Of a stretch of 64,000 nucleotides of DNA, positions 15,880-24,917 are shown piece by piece. The stretch is from Nocardia yamanashiensis NBRC 100130 (lineage in GTDB: Bacteria; Actinomycetota; Actinomycetes; Mycobacteriales; Mycobacteriaceae), in assembly GCF_001613325.1 (NCBI RefSeq), contig NZ_BDCD01000036.1, positions 39,273 to 103,272 on the forward strand, given 5' to 3'. Under the pieces are notes generated by a model. That model saw only the letters and a list, made by a program, of their open reading frames with translations, made no database searches and was not told the DNA's origin. The translations under genes and the position numbers were made by a program. How positions within the stretch are numbered: the stretch's first letter is position 1; every line of letters starts with the position of its first letter.

Positions 15880-17276
15880 CCTACCCCGAACTGTCCCGCC
15901 GCCAGGACCCGCACAGCTTCCTCGAGCATTACCTGGCCGCTCACCCCGAGGACGCGCTGACCGTCGAAGACGGCGTACCGGCCGATCAGGGCGTGACCGG
16001 ACTGATCTACGAGCTGGCCGCGCGCGGGCGGGACGAATTGTTGTACTGCCGCAAGGTGGATGGCGTGACCGTGCCGGTGGTGAGCAATATGTTCGCCTCC
16101 CGGCGCCGGATCGCGCGCATGCTCAATACTCGGCCGGAGCGGTTGCACGAGGTGTTCGCCGCCCGGGCGGCGCGGCCGCTGGCACCGCGGTTCGTCGATT
16201 CCGGGCCGATACTCGAAGAGCTTCGCACGGACGCCGATGTCGACCTGAGCGAGCTGCCGATGCTGCGGCATTTCGCCTCCGATCGCGCGCCGTACATCAC
16301 CAGCGGCATCATCGTGGCCGAGGATCCGCGCACCGGCGTCGGGAATCTGAGCTATCACCGCGCAATGGCGCATTCCCCCAACGAATTGGCGACCAGTCTG
16401 CATTCGCGCGGCGACCTGTGGCGCATCCTGCAGCAGTACGCCGAACTCGGACGGCCGATGCCGGTGGCCATGGTGATCGGCGGCCATCCGCTGTTCATGC
16501 TCGCCGCCTCCGCACGGGTCGGGTACGAGGTCGACGAACGCGCGATCGCCGGAGGTCTGTTCGGTGAATCGCTCGAGGTCGTGCGCACGCCGAAACACGG
16601 TATCGCGGTACCGGCCTGGTCGGATTTCGTACTGGAAGGATCGATCGACCCCGCGGCGCACGCGGACGAAGGACCGTTCGGCGAATTCTCCGGATATTCG
16701 TCCAACCGATCCACCAACAACTTGCTGACGGTCACCGCGATCATGCGCCGGCGCCGGCCGATCCTGTTCGACGTCGAGGGCGGAAATACGGCCGAGCACC
16801 TGAATCTCGCTCGTATTCCGCGCGAATCGGAAATGGCGGAGAAGCTCAAGACCCGATTCCCGGATGTGACCGCCGTGCACTATCCGACGTCGGGCACTCA
16901 TTTCCACTGCTATGTCGCCTTGCGCCAGCGCCGGCCCGGACAGGCCCGCCAGGTCATGCTGGGCCTGCTCGGCTGGGATCCCTATGTCAAAACGGTGATC
17001 GCCGTCGACAGCGATATCGATCTCACCGACGACTCGGCGGTGCTGTGGGCCTTGGCCACTCATTTCCAGCCGCATCGCGACATCCTGACCGTCGACGGGC
17101 TGCCCGGCTCGCCGCTCGATCCGTCCTCCACCGACGACGGGACGACCTCGCGGATGGGGCTCGACGCGACCCGCGGGCCGCGATTCGAAGGCCGGCGCAT
17201 CGAGGTCTCGCCAGCCGTTCTCGACCATGCCCGAACGATTCTCACCACCCTCACGTCCCCAGGAGGAAACCTATGA
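15876..17276 (+). CDS. ubiD: UbiD-family prFMN-dependent decarboxylase
   Basis: A reversible decarboxylase (466 residues) of aromatic or unsaturated carboxylic acids, dependent on prenyl-FMN, Mn2+ and K+. Family motifs present are ASDRAPYITSGIIVAEDP, GNLSYHRAM, the metal/prFMN region EGPFGEFSGY near residue 268 and AEHLNLARIPRESEM near residue 310. It is coupled to ubiX upstream and to cobW downstream by ATGA overlaps. Family members accept phenolic, heteroaromatic (pyrrole, indole, furan) and acrylic substrates. The neighbours point to a heteroaromatic acid, which is inference. Confidence 0.93.
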   Translation: MTYPELSRRQDPHSFLEHYLAAHPEDALTVEDGVPADQGVTGLIYELAARGRDELLYCRKVDGVTVPVVSNMFASRRRIARMLNTRPERLHEVFAARAARPLAPRFVDSGPILEELRTDADVDLSELPMLRHFASDRAPYITSGIIVAEDPRTGVGNLSYHRAMAHSPNELATSLHSRGDLWRILQQYAELGRPMPVAMVIGGHPLFMLAASARVGYEVDERAIAGGLFGESLEVVRTPKHGIAVPAWSDFVLEGSIDPAAHADEGPFGEFSGYSSNRSTNNLLTVTAIMRRRRPILFDVEGGNTAEHLNLARIPRESEMAEKLKTRFPDVTAVHYPTSGTHFHCYVALRQRRPGQARQVMLGLLGWDPYVKTVIAVDSDIDLTDDSAVLWALATHFQPHRDILTVDGLPGSPLDPSSTDDGTTSRMGLDATRGPRFEGRRIEVSPAVLDHARTILTTLTSPGGNL

Positions 17277-18256
17277 ACAGCGGCGACAAGATCCCGGTGA
17301 CCGTGCTGACCGGATTTCTCGGATCGGGGAAGACCACGCTGGTCAACCACATTCTGACGGCGAATCACGGCCACCGCATCGCGGTCATCGAGAACGAATT
17401 CGGCGAGATTCCCATCGACAACGATCTCGTGGTGAACGCCGACGAGAAGATCATCGAGATGAGCAACGGCTGCTGCCTGTGCTGCACCGCGCGCACCGAT
17501 CTCATCGAGATCCTGCGGTCGCTGCTGGACCGCAGCGATCGGTTCGACCGGATTCTCATCGAGACCAGCGGGCTGGCCGATCCGAATCCGGTGGCGCAGA
17601 CCTTCTTCGTCGACGCGGAGATCGAGAAGCATTTCACCCTGGACGCCATCGTCACGCTGGTCGACGCCAAACATGTGCGCGCCCATCTGGCGGAGGGCGG
17701 TCACGACGGCGTCGGCTCGCATGTGGTCGATCAGATCGCCTTCGCCGACCGCATCGTGATCAACAAGATCGATCTGGTCGATCCGGACGTGGTGCGGCAG
17801 GTGCGGGACGCCGTGCGCGGGATCAATGCGACGGCGGAGATCATCACCTCCCGCTACGCCGCCATCGACGTCTCCGATGTGCTGGGCATCGGCGCCTTCG
17901 ATATGGACCGCACGCTGTCCAGCGATCCGCACTGGCTCGACGAGAGCCACCAGCACGACCCCCATCTGACCTCGGTCGGGATCGAACTGGAGGGGCTGCT
18001 CGATCAGCGCGCGCTCGAATCCTGGCTGACCGCGCACCTTTTCGAACGCGGCGAGGACGTGTATCGGATCAAGGGGCTGCTCGCGGTGGCGGACGATCCG
18101 CGCCGGTTCATCCTGCAGGGCGTGCACGGTCTGTTCGATATCCGGCCGTCGGCTCCGTGGCAGAGCGAGGAGCGCATCGGCAAGATCGTGTTCATCGGCC
18201 GCGACCTCGACCGCGCCGAACTCACCCGCGGCCTGCGGTCCTGCCTCGTCTCGTAA
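17273..18256 (+). CDS. CobW/COG0523-type GTPase (metallochaperone)
   Basis: This 327-residue G3E GTPase carries GFLGSGKTTL (Walker A, residue 13 on), the metal-binding NGCCLCC motif near 65, ETSGLADP and the NKIDLVD guanine-specificity motif near 163. The C-terminal CobW_C domain follows. COG0523 proteins deliver Zn2+ or other metals to client enzymes. The ATG has AGGAGG upstream and overlaps the ubiD stop (ATGA). The tight coupling suggests that it loads metal into a product of this operon, with the two amidohydrolases or UbiD as candidates. No histidine-rich stretch is seen apart from HQHDPH near residue 225. Confidence 0.9.
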   Translation: MNSGDKIPVTVLTGFLGSGKTTLVNHILTANHGHRIAVIENEFGEIPIDNDLVVNADEKIIEMSNGCCLCCTARTDLIEILRSLLDRSDRFDRILIETSGLADPNPVAQTFFVDAEIEKHFTLDAIVTLVDAKHVRAHLAEGGHDGVGSHVVDQIAFADRIVINKIDLVDPDVVRQVRDAVRGINATAEIITSRYAAIDVSDVLGIGAFDMDRTLSSDPHWLDESHQHDPHLTSVGIELEGLLDQRALESWLTAHLFERGEDVYRIKGLLAVADDPRRFILQGVHGLFDIRPSAPWQSEERIGKIVFIGRDLDRAELTRGLRSCLVS

Positions 18257-18292
18257 CGACCGTCCTTCTCCGAAACCAGGAGCGTTTCCGAT

Positions 18293-19201
18293 ATGGAATT
18301 CTTGCGACCGGCCGATTGGGCCGAGGCGCTGGCGGCGAAGGCCGCGCATCCCGACGCGCTGCCGATCGCCGGCGGCACCGATGTGATGGTCGAACTCAAT
18401 TTCGACAGGGCGCGGCCCGCCGTCCTGCTGGATCTGACCCGGATCCGCGAACTGACCGACTGGGCCAGCGCGGACGGCTCGATCCGGGTCGGTGCGGGCG
18501 TGACCTACCACCGGCTGATCAGCGAAATCGGCGGCCGGCTGCCCGGTTTGGCGATGGCCGCACGCACGGTCGGCTCCCCGCAGATCCGCAATCGCGGCAC
18601 GGTGGGCGGCAATCTGGGCGCGGCCTCGCCCGCCGGCGACGCGCACCCGCCCCTGCTCGCCAACGACGCTGTCGTGGAGGCGCATTCGGTGCGCGGCATC
18701 CGGCTCATCCCGATCGCCGAGTTCTATACCGGCGTCAAACGCAATGCGCTGGCGCCCGATGAGCTCATCGCGGCGTTCTGGATGCGACCGGCCACCGGCC
18801 CGCAGCAGTTCTCCAAGATCGGCACCCGCAATGCCATGGTGATCGCGGTGACGGCGTTCGCGCTGGCACTGCATCCGGATCAGGGGCGGGTCGGCACGGG
18901 ATTCGGTTCCGCCGCACCGACTCCCCGCGCGGCGACCGCCGCCGCACGGTTCCTCGAGGACGAATTGTCGGACACCGGTCGCTGGGAATCGCGCGCCGAA
19001 CTCGCTCCCGCGACGGTCACGCGCTTCGGCGAATTGGTCGCGGCGGCCGCCTCTCCCATCGACGATGTGCGCGGTAGTGCGCGCTACCGCAGGCATGCGC
19101 TCTCGGTCATGGCCCGCAGGACGCTCGTCTGGGCCTGGAACGATTACCGGCGCACGGGCCGAGAACCTTCCGAGGGGCAGGTGTCGTCGCGATGCGCCTG
19201 A
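18293..19201 (+). CDS. FAD-binding medium subunit of a molybdenum hydroxylase (CoxM-type)
   Basis: FAD subunit of 302 residues with the PCMH-type FAD fold: PIAGGTDVMVEL near residue 25 binds the pyrophosphate, and TVGSPQIRNRGTVGGNLGAASPAGD near 95 is the family signature. AGGAGC lies before the ATG and the gene follows cobW by 36 bases. It is distant from the large and iron-sulfur subunit genes (7503-9878 and 5296-5769), but the canonical xdhA next door already has its own FAD domain. It is therefore best assigned to the split enzyme. Confidence 0.9.
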   Translation: MEFLRPADWAEALAAKAAHPDALPIAGGTDVMVELNFDRARPAVLLDLTRIRELTDWASADGSIRVGAGVTYHRLISEIGGRLPGLAMAARTVGSPQIRNRGTVGGNLGAASPAGDAHPPLLANDAVVEAHSVRGIRLIPIAEFYTGVKRNALAPDELIAAFWMRPATGPQQFSKIGTRNAMVIAVTAFALALHPDQGRVGTGFGSAAPTPRAATAAARFLEDELSDTGRWESRAELAPATVTRFGELVAAAASPIDDVRGSARYRRHALSVMARRTLVWAWNDYRRTGREPSEGQVSSRCA

Positions 19202-19759
19202 GAAGGAACAGCCGCCAGCCGGATGAGACCGTCCCGGAGGGAGATCAGCACGGCCCGCACTCCGGTGAGCGCGCCGCCCGCGAGGAACCCGGCGAGGACC
19301 GCCGGCAAGCAAGTGCCGACGTGCAGGCGCTCGCTCTCGGTTTGCATGCGCCCGGGCTGCTACTTCCCACCTATTGGTGCTGACCGCCGCGCGACGCCGG
19401 GGCGGAATTCGCCCGGGCTTGCTCGCGTCGGCTTGACCGGCAAACCAGGACACCGTAATTTCGGGCGAATCAGCTCGTGAAATGTTGGAAGGAGGCGAAG
19501 TCGGATGTCGCACAACTCCGATCTGCGCCGCCTGGCGCACCGGACCGCCTGGACTCCGGGTCGGGTAGCGCACGGCTCCTGAGCAGCCTTCCCGGCGGAC
19601 GCATTGCGGCCCCGGCTTTTCGATCTCTGTCACCACTCGCAGCACATCCGCATGTGCTGATTCGCGCTCCGGATTCTCCGCTGCGCCAGACAAATAGAAA
19701 GCCTCTGACATGGCGACCAGGGTTATCGTATCGACCGCGCACCGGCCCGAGGATGCGCG
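19202..19759. other. 558-bp gene-free stretch before xdhA
   Basis: No frame here has convincing coding character or similarity. Short open frames on both strands read as arginine/proline-rich shadows. The 3' end carries the xdhA ribosome site (GAGG, seven bases before the ATG) and TATCGT near 19726, which could be a -10 element. The rest is unexplained and may be a degraded gene or a regulatory region. Confidence 0.5.
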
Positions 19760-21226
19760 ATGGTAGCGCCGCGGATAACGGTCAACGGGAAAGTCCCGCC
19801 GATTTCCGCGGCCGGACCGCATATGACGTTTCTGGATTTCCTGCGGGAGAACGGCCTCACCGGGAGCAAGGAGGGCTGCGCCGAGGGCGAATGCGGCGCG
19901 TGTTCGATTATGGTGGCCCGCCCGGGTGTGCACCGGCCCACCGACTGGGTCGCGATCAATTCCTGTCTGGTGCCCGCCGCCGCGCTCGACGGCCAGGAGA
20001 TCGTCACCGCCGAAGGGCTCGGCGCGATGAGCGCCGCGGGCACCGAATTGCACCCGGTGCAGCAGGAGATGGCGGTGCGCGGTGGATCGCAATGTGGTTA
20101 CTGCACACCGGGATTCATCTGCAGTATGGCGGCCGAGTACTACCGTCCCGACCGCTGCGGCGGCGTGGGTCCGGCCGATCCGGAACCGGAGGCGTCCGCG
20201 GGCGAGCACGGTCCCAACGGCTTCGATCTGCATGCGCTGAGCGGAAACCTCTGCCGCTGCACCGGATATCGACCGATCCGTGACGCGGCGTTCGCCGTCG
20301 GCGCGCCGAGCGGCTCGGATCCGCTCGCGCGACGTCGTGAGCAGGCTCCGCCCGCACCGGTCGCCACCGAAGTGGCGCGTGAGGGGCGCATCTTCCGGCG
20401 GCCGGAGACCTTGCCCGAGGCGCTGCGGCTGCTGCGCGATCATCCGGGCGCGGTGGCCGTGGCCGGGTGCACCGACTGGGGCGTGGAGGTGAATATTCGG
20501 GCGCAGCGCGCCGATTACGTGATCGCGATCGACCGCCTGCCCGAATTGCGGGAGCTGCGGGTGGAGTCCGATCACCTCGAGATCGGCGCCGCCCTGTCGC
20601 TGACCGAGATCGAGCGGCGGCTCGACGGGCGCGTGCCGCTGCTGTCGGAGCTGTTCCCGCAGTTCGCATCCCGGCTCATCCGCAACGGGGCGACGCTGGG
20701 CGGCAATCTGGGCACCGGGTCACCGATCGGCGACGGCACACCCGTGCTGCTCGCGCTCGGTGCGTCGGTGCTGCTGGCCGATGCCGACGGTGAGCGCGAG
20801 GTCGATCTGGCCGGCTACTTCACCGGTTACCGGCGCAGTGTCCGGCGTCCGGATGAGCTGATCCGCGCCGTCCGCATCCCGCTGCCGCTGTCGCCGGTGA
20901 CGGCCTTTCACAAGATCGCCAAACGGCGTTTCGACGATATCTCCAGTGTGGCAGTGGCTTTCGCGCTCGATATCGCGGACGGCAGCGTCCGCGCGGCGCG
21001 CATCGGCCTGGGCGGCGTGGCCGCCACCGCGATCCGCGCCCGCGAGACCGAGGCCGCGCTCCTCGGCCGGCCCTGGTCGGCGGCGACCGTCGACGCCGCC
21101 GCGCAGGTGCTGCGATCCGAGGGCACCCCGCTGACCGACCATCGCGCGAGCGCCGAGTATCGCTCGGCCATGCTCGGCGAGAGTCTGCGAAAGCTGTACG
21201 CGCACACCATCGAGGTCCAGTCATGA
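19760..21226 (+). CDS. xdhA: Xanthine dehydrogenase small subunit (fused 2Fe-2S and FAD domains)
   Basis: Bacterial XdhA of 488 residues. Two [2Fe-2S] clusters are bound by CAEGECGACSIMV near 39 with a later cysteine, and by CGYCTPG and NLCRCTGYRPI near residues 113-168. A linker follows, then an FAD domain from about 205 with VAGCTDWGVEVN and SRLIRNGATLGGNLGTGSPIGD. About 25 extra residues separate the second cluster's two motifs compared with compact homologues. It overlaps xdhB by four bases (ATGA) and forms an xdhABC operon. Together these oxidise hypoxanthine/xanthine-like purines to urate with NAD+ as acceptor. Confidence 0.93.
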   Translation: MVAPRITVNGKVPPISAAGPHMTFLDFLRENGLTGSKEGCAEGECGACSIMVARPGVHRPTDWVAINSCLVPAAALDGQEIVTAEGLGAMSAAGTELHPVQQEMAVRGGSQCGYCTPGFICSMAAEYYRPDRCGGVGPADPEPEASAGEHGPNGFDLHALSGNLCRCTGYRPIRDAAFAVGAPSGSDPLARRREQAPPAPVATEVAREGRIFRRPETLPEALRLLRDHPGAVAVAGCTDWGVEVNIRAQRADYVIAIDRLPELRELRVESDHLEIGAALSLTEIERRLDGRVPLLSELFPQFASRLIRNGATLGGNLGTGSPIGDGTPVLLALGASVLLADADGEREVDLAGYFTGYRRSVRRPDELIRAVRIPLPLSPVTAFHKIAKRRFDDISSVAVAFALDIADGSVRAARIGLGGVAATAIRARETEAALLGRPWSAATVDAAAQVLRSEGTPLTDHRASAEYRSAMLGESLRKLYAHTIEVQS

Positions 21227-23598
21227 GTCATCTGTCCCAGCGACCGGACGCCCCCGTCGTCGGCGTCTCCATGCCGCACGAGAGCGCCGTCCTCCATGTC
21301 ACCGGCACCGCGCTCTACACCGACGATCTGGTCTATCGCACCAAGGATGTGCTGCACGCCTACCCGGTGCAGGTCATGACCGCCCACGGCCGGATCACGG
21401 CGCTGCGCACCGAGCCCGCGCTGGCGGTGCCCGGCGTGGTGCGGGTGCTCACCGCCGCCGATGTGCCCGGGGTCAACGATGCCGGCATGAAGCACGACGA
21501 GCCGCTGTTCCCGGACGAGGTCATGTTCTACGGCCACGCCGTTGCCTGGGTGCTGGGCGAGACGCTGGAGGCGGCCCGGCTGGGCGCGGAAGCGGTCGAG
21601 GTGGACGTGCAGGAGCTGCCCGCGCTGATCACGCTGCCGGAGGCGATGGCGGCCAACAGTTTTCACGGCAGCCGTCCCGTCATGGTGTGCGGCGACGTGG
21701 CGGCCGGATTCGCTGATTCGGCCCGGGTGTTCAGCGGGGAGTTCCAGTTCTCCGATCAGGAGCATTTCTACCTCGAGACGCATGCGGCGCTGGCACATAT
21801 CGACGAGGCCGGGCAGCTGTTCATTCAGAGCAGCACCCAGCATCCCTCCGAGACCCAGGAGATCGTCGCGCACGTCCTCGGCCTGTCCAGCCACCAGGTG
21901 ACGGTGCAGTGCCTGCGCATGGGCGGCGGTTTCGGCGGTAAGGAGATGCAGCCGCACGGGTTCGCGGCGGTCGCCGCGCTCGGCGCCCAGGTGACGGGTC
22001 GGCCGGTGCGAGTGCGGCTCAACCGGACTCAGGATCTCACCATGTCCGGCAAGCGGCACGGCTTCCACGCCGCGTGGAAGATCGGCTTCGATGCCGAGGG
22101 CCGCATCCAGGCACTGGAGGCCACCCTCACCGCGGACGGCGGCTGGAGCCTGGATCTGTCCGAGCCCGTGCTGGCCCGGGCGCTGTGCCATATCGACAAT
22201 ATCTATTGGATTCCGCACGCGCGCATCGCCGGTCGCATCGCCAAGACCAACAAGGTGTCCAACACCGCCTTCCGCGGGTTCGGCGGACCGCAGGGCATGC
22301 TGGTCATCGAGGACATCCTGGGCCGGTGCGCGCCGCTGCTGGGCCTGGACCCGGCGGAGTTGCGGGAGCGCAACTTCTACCGGCCCGGGCAGCACACGCC
22401 GTACGGGCAGCCGGTGCGCAATCCGGAACGGATCGCGGCCACCTGGCAGCAGGTCACGAAGGAGGCCGACCTCGCCGATCGCCGCCGGGAGATCGCGGCC
22501 TTCAACGCCGCCCACACCCACACCAAACGCGGCCTGGCGATCACCGGCGTCAAGTTCGGCATATCGTTCAACCTCACCGCCTTCAATCAGGGCGGCGCGC
22601 TGGTGCTGATCTACAAGGACGGGTCGGTCCTGATCAACCACGGCGGCACCGAAATGGGCCAGGGTCTGCACACGAAAATGCTGCAGGTGGCCGCGACCAG
22701 TCTCGGTATCCCGCTGCACCGGGTGCGGCTGGCGCCGACCCGAACCGACAAGGTGCCCAACACTTCCGCCACCGCCGCCAGTTCCGGGGCGGACCTCAAC
22801 GGCGCGGCCGTGAAGAACGCCTGCGAGCAGCTGCGCGAGCGACTGCTGGCGGTAGCGGGCGCCCGGCTCGGGGTGAATCCGGCGGAGGTGCGCATCGTCG
22901 ACGGCGTCGCCCACGTCCTCGGCGGCGATGGCCGGCTCGCGTGGGACGATCTCGTTCGCACCGCCTATCTCGAGCGAATTCAGTTGTCGGCGGCCGGTTT
23001 CTACCGCACCGAGGGCTTGCACTGGGATGCGCGGTCCTTCCAGGGATCGCCGTTCAAGTACTTCTCCTACGGCGCGGCCGCCACCGAGGTGGAGGTGGAC
23101 GGCTTCACCGGCGCCTACCGCATCCGGCGCGTCGATATCGTGCACGATGTCGGCGACAGCCTCTCCCCGCTGATCGACATCGGCCAGATCGAAGGCGGAT
23201 TCGTGCAGGGTGCGGGCTGGCTGACCCTGGAGGAACTGCGGTGGGACACCGGCGCGGGACCCCGCCGCGGCCGGTTGCTGACGCAGGCGGCCAGCACCTA
23301 CAAATTGCCGAGCTTCTCGGAAATGCCCGAGGTCTTCAATGTGACGCTGCTGGAGAACGCGACCGAGGAAGGCGCGGTGTACGGCTCCAAGGCGGTGGGA
23401 GAGCCGCCGCTGATGCTGGCGTTCTCGGTGCGCGAGGCATTGCGGCAGGCCGCCGCGGCGTTCGGGCCCGCCGATGTGGCGGTGGATCTCGCCTCCCCCG
23501 CGACGCCGGAGGCGGTGTACTGGGCGGTCGAGGCGGCCCGGCGCGCCGCCGGGCGCAGCGAAAGCAGCACCGGCGCAAGCACTTCGATCAGTGTCTGA
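21223..23598 (+). CDS. xdhB: Xanthine dehydrogenase molybdopterin-binding subunit
   Basis: XdhB of 791 residues with the motifs of true xanthine dehydrogenases: the hammerhead domain ending near 130, GGGFGGKE near 238, NTAFRGFGGPQGM near 347 (with the substrate-orienting Arg), a Q-loop GTEMGQGLHTKM, and GSKAVGEPPLMLAFSVREAL near 725 containing the catalytic Glu. The TAFRGFGGPQG and SKAVGEPP signatures separate it from the other large subunit in this window. It overlaps xdhA and is followed at once by xdhC. Purine substrate is likely from motif conservation. Confidence 0.93.
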   Translation: MSHLSQRPDAPVVGVSMPHESAVLHVTGTALYTDDLVYRTKDVLHAYPVQVMTAHGRITALRTEPALAVPGVVRVLTAADVPGVNDAGMKHDEPLFPDEVMFYGHAVAWVLGETLEAARLGAEAVEVDVQELPALITLPEAMAANSFHGSRPVMVCGDVAAGFADSARVFSGEFQFSDQEHFYLETHAALAHIDEAGQLFIQSSTQHPSETQEIVAHVLGLSSHQVTVQCLRMGGGFGGKEMQPHGFAAVAALGAQVTGRPVRVRLNRTQDLTMSGKRHGFHAAWKIGFDAEGRIQALEATLTADGGWSLDLSEPVLARALCHIDNIYWIPHARIAGRIAKTNKVSNTAFRGFGGPQGMLVIEDILGRCAPLLGLDPAELRERNFYRPGQHTPYGQPVRNPERIAATWQQVTKEADLADRRREIAAFNAAHTHTKRGLAITGVKFGISFNLTAFNQGGALVLIYKDGSVLINHGGTEMGQGLHTKMLQVAATSLGIPLHRVRLAPTRTDKVPNTSATAASSGADLNGAAVKNACEQLRERLLAVAGARLGVNPAEVRIVDGVAHVLGGDGRLAWDDLVRTAYLERIQLSAAGFYRTEGLHWDARSFQGSPFKYFSYGAAATEVEVDGFTGAYRIRRVDIVHDVGDSLSPLIDIGQIEGGFVQGAGWLTLEELRWDTGAGPRRGRLLTQAASTYKLPSFSEMPEVFNVTLLENATEEGAVYGSKAVGEPPLMLAFSVREALRQAAAAFGPADVAVDLASPATPEAVYWAVEAARRAAGRSESSTGASTSISV

Positions 23599-23599
23599 G

Positions 23600-24415
23600 A
23601 TGACCTGGGTGGCCGCGGTCGCGCGGTTGCGGGCGCGCCGGGAGCCCGGCGTGCTGGTGACCGTCGCGGCCGTGCGCGGGCACGCACCGCGCCGGGCCGG
23701 CGCGAAACTCGTGGTGGGACTGACCGAGACGTGGGGTTCGATCGGCGGCGGCAATATCGAGGCCGTGGCGATCGATCGGGCCCGCGAGCTGATCGCAATG
23801 CCCGAGGCCGAGCCCGAGCTGATGGAGTTCGCCCTCAACGACAAGGTCAGCAACCGGCACGGCGTGCAATGCTGCGGCGGGACCGTCACCGTCCTGCTCG
23901 AACCCCTGCCCGTGGTCCCCGCGGTCGCGATCTTCGGCGTCGGGCATGTCGGGCTGGAGCTGGCGCGCATCCTGGCCCGTCACAACCTGGATCTGCACCT
24001 GATCGACACGCGCCCCGATCAGCTCGCCGCCGAACGGCTCGCCATGCTGGCGGACGCGGTGGCGCAGCTCCACGTCCACCACACCCCCCTGCTTCCGGAG
24101 GAGGTCCTCGCAGAACTACCGACCGGCGCCCACGTTCTGATCATGACTCACGATCACGCCGAGGACGCCGCACTGTGCGATGCCGCCCTGCGCACCACCG
24201 GCCTCGGTTCGATCGGGTTGATCGGCTCGGCCGCCAAATGGGCCCGGTTCCGCCAGCGCCTGGCCACCGAAGGCGGCCACGACCCCGCCACCATCGCCCG
24301 GATCACCACCCCCATCGGCCTGCCCGAAATCACCGGCAAGGAACCCGCCACGATCGCAGTGAGCGTCGCCGCGGCCCTGCTCCGAACCTTCGAATCGAGT
24401 CCGCCGCATGGTTGA
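23600..24415 (+). CDS. xdhC: XdhC-type molybdenum cofactor insertion/sulfuration chaperone
   Basis: XdhC (271 residues) binds Moco, helps exchange its oxo ligand for sulfur and passes it to XdhB. The N-terminal part has VTVAAVRGHAPRRAGAKLVV and WGSIGGGNIE, the middle has NDKVSNRHGVQCCGGTVTVLLEPL with the paired cysteines, and the C-terminal Rossmann part has VAIFGVGHVGLELARIL and GSIGLIGSAAKWARFRQRL. The ATG is one base past the xdhB stop; an upstream in-frame GTG at 23591 is also possible. Its presence implies that at least XdhB, and perhaps the split enzyme, uses sulfurated cofactor. Confidence 0.92.
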   Translation: MTWVAAVARLRARREPGVLVTVAAVRGHAPRRAGAKLVVGLTETWGSIGGGNIEAVAIDRARELIAMPEAEPELMEFALNDKVSNRHGVQCCGGTVTVLLEPLPVVPAVAIFGVGHVGLELARILARHNLDLHLIDTRPDQLAAERLAMLADAVAQLHVHHTPLLPEEVLAELPTGAHVLIMTHDHAEDAALCDAALRTTGLGSIGLIGSAAKWARFRQRLATEGGHDPATIARITTPIGLPEITGKEPATIAVSVAAALLRTFESSPPHG

Positions 24416-24445
24416 TGGCTGTCCGGACGCCGGAGTCATCGCCCC

Positions 24446-24859
24446 CTAGGACGAGGTGTCCTCGCTCATCGCATTAGCGTTGTAGGCCAGCAGCTCCCAA
24501 GTGTGGCCGTCCGGGTCCTCGATCGCCCGGTTGTAGAGCCAGCCCAGGTCCTGGACCTCGCGGGGTTCGGTAGCGCCCGCGGCGAGCGCCGCATCTGCCA
24601 GGCGGTCCACTTCTTCCCGCGATTCGGCACCGAGCGCGTTGATCACCTCGATCTGTCCCTCGGCGGTGGCGCGCTTGGTGAAGGCCGCGAACGCTTCTCG
24701 CGTCATCAGCTGCACCATGATCGAGTCCGCGAGAACCACCTGGGCGGAAGTGTCCCCCGTGAAATCCGGATTGATGATGCCGCCCATCGCCGTATACACC
24801 TTCGTGCTCGCGTCCAGGTCGCTGACCGGCAGGTTGACGTAGATCTGCGTGATTGCCAT
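24446..24859 (-). CDS. VOC-family (glyoxalase/bleomycin-resistance fold) protein
   Basis: A 137-residue single VOC unit with an N-terminal beta-strand ITQIYVNLPVSDLDASTKVYTAMG and a C-terminal half ending in DPDGHTWELL, the typical final metal-side motif. Many actinobacterial relatives are annotated only as VOC or 'glyoxalase' proteins. The ATG at 24859 is where similarity starts. It lies 58 bases downstream of the AraC-type gene on the same strand and is probably regulated by it. Function is unknown. Confidence 0.8.
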   Translation of the reverse strand: MAITQIYVNLPVSDLDASTKVYTAMGGIINPDFTGDTSAQVVLADSIMVQLMTREAFAAFTKRATAEGQIEVINALGAESREEVDRLADAALAAGATEPREVQDLGWLYNRAIEDPDGHTWELLAYNANAMSEDTSS

Positions 24860-24917
24860 GACGTGCCTCTCCAAGAATTTTCCGGTGTGCCGGGTGTTCC
24901 CGGCGACACCACAAAAC

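Noticed and set aside
19144..19383. Two short overlapping frames at the end of the CoxM-type gene, one hydrophobic on the minus strand
   Set aside because: No ribosome site, no similarity, and the hydrophobic stretch can arise from antisense of Arg/Gly-rich sequence.
17060..20575. Minus-strand open frame of about 1170 codons opposite ubiD, cobW and the xdh genes
   Set aside because: It mirrors third-position GC of the real genes, spans several gene boundaries, and its translation is His/Arg/Gly-rich without any family motif.
20908..23970. Minus-strand open frame of about 1020 codons opposite xdhA, xdhB and xdhC
   Set aside because: Antisense shadow of three well-supported genes; no domains and biased composition.
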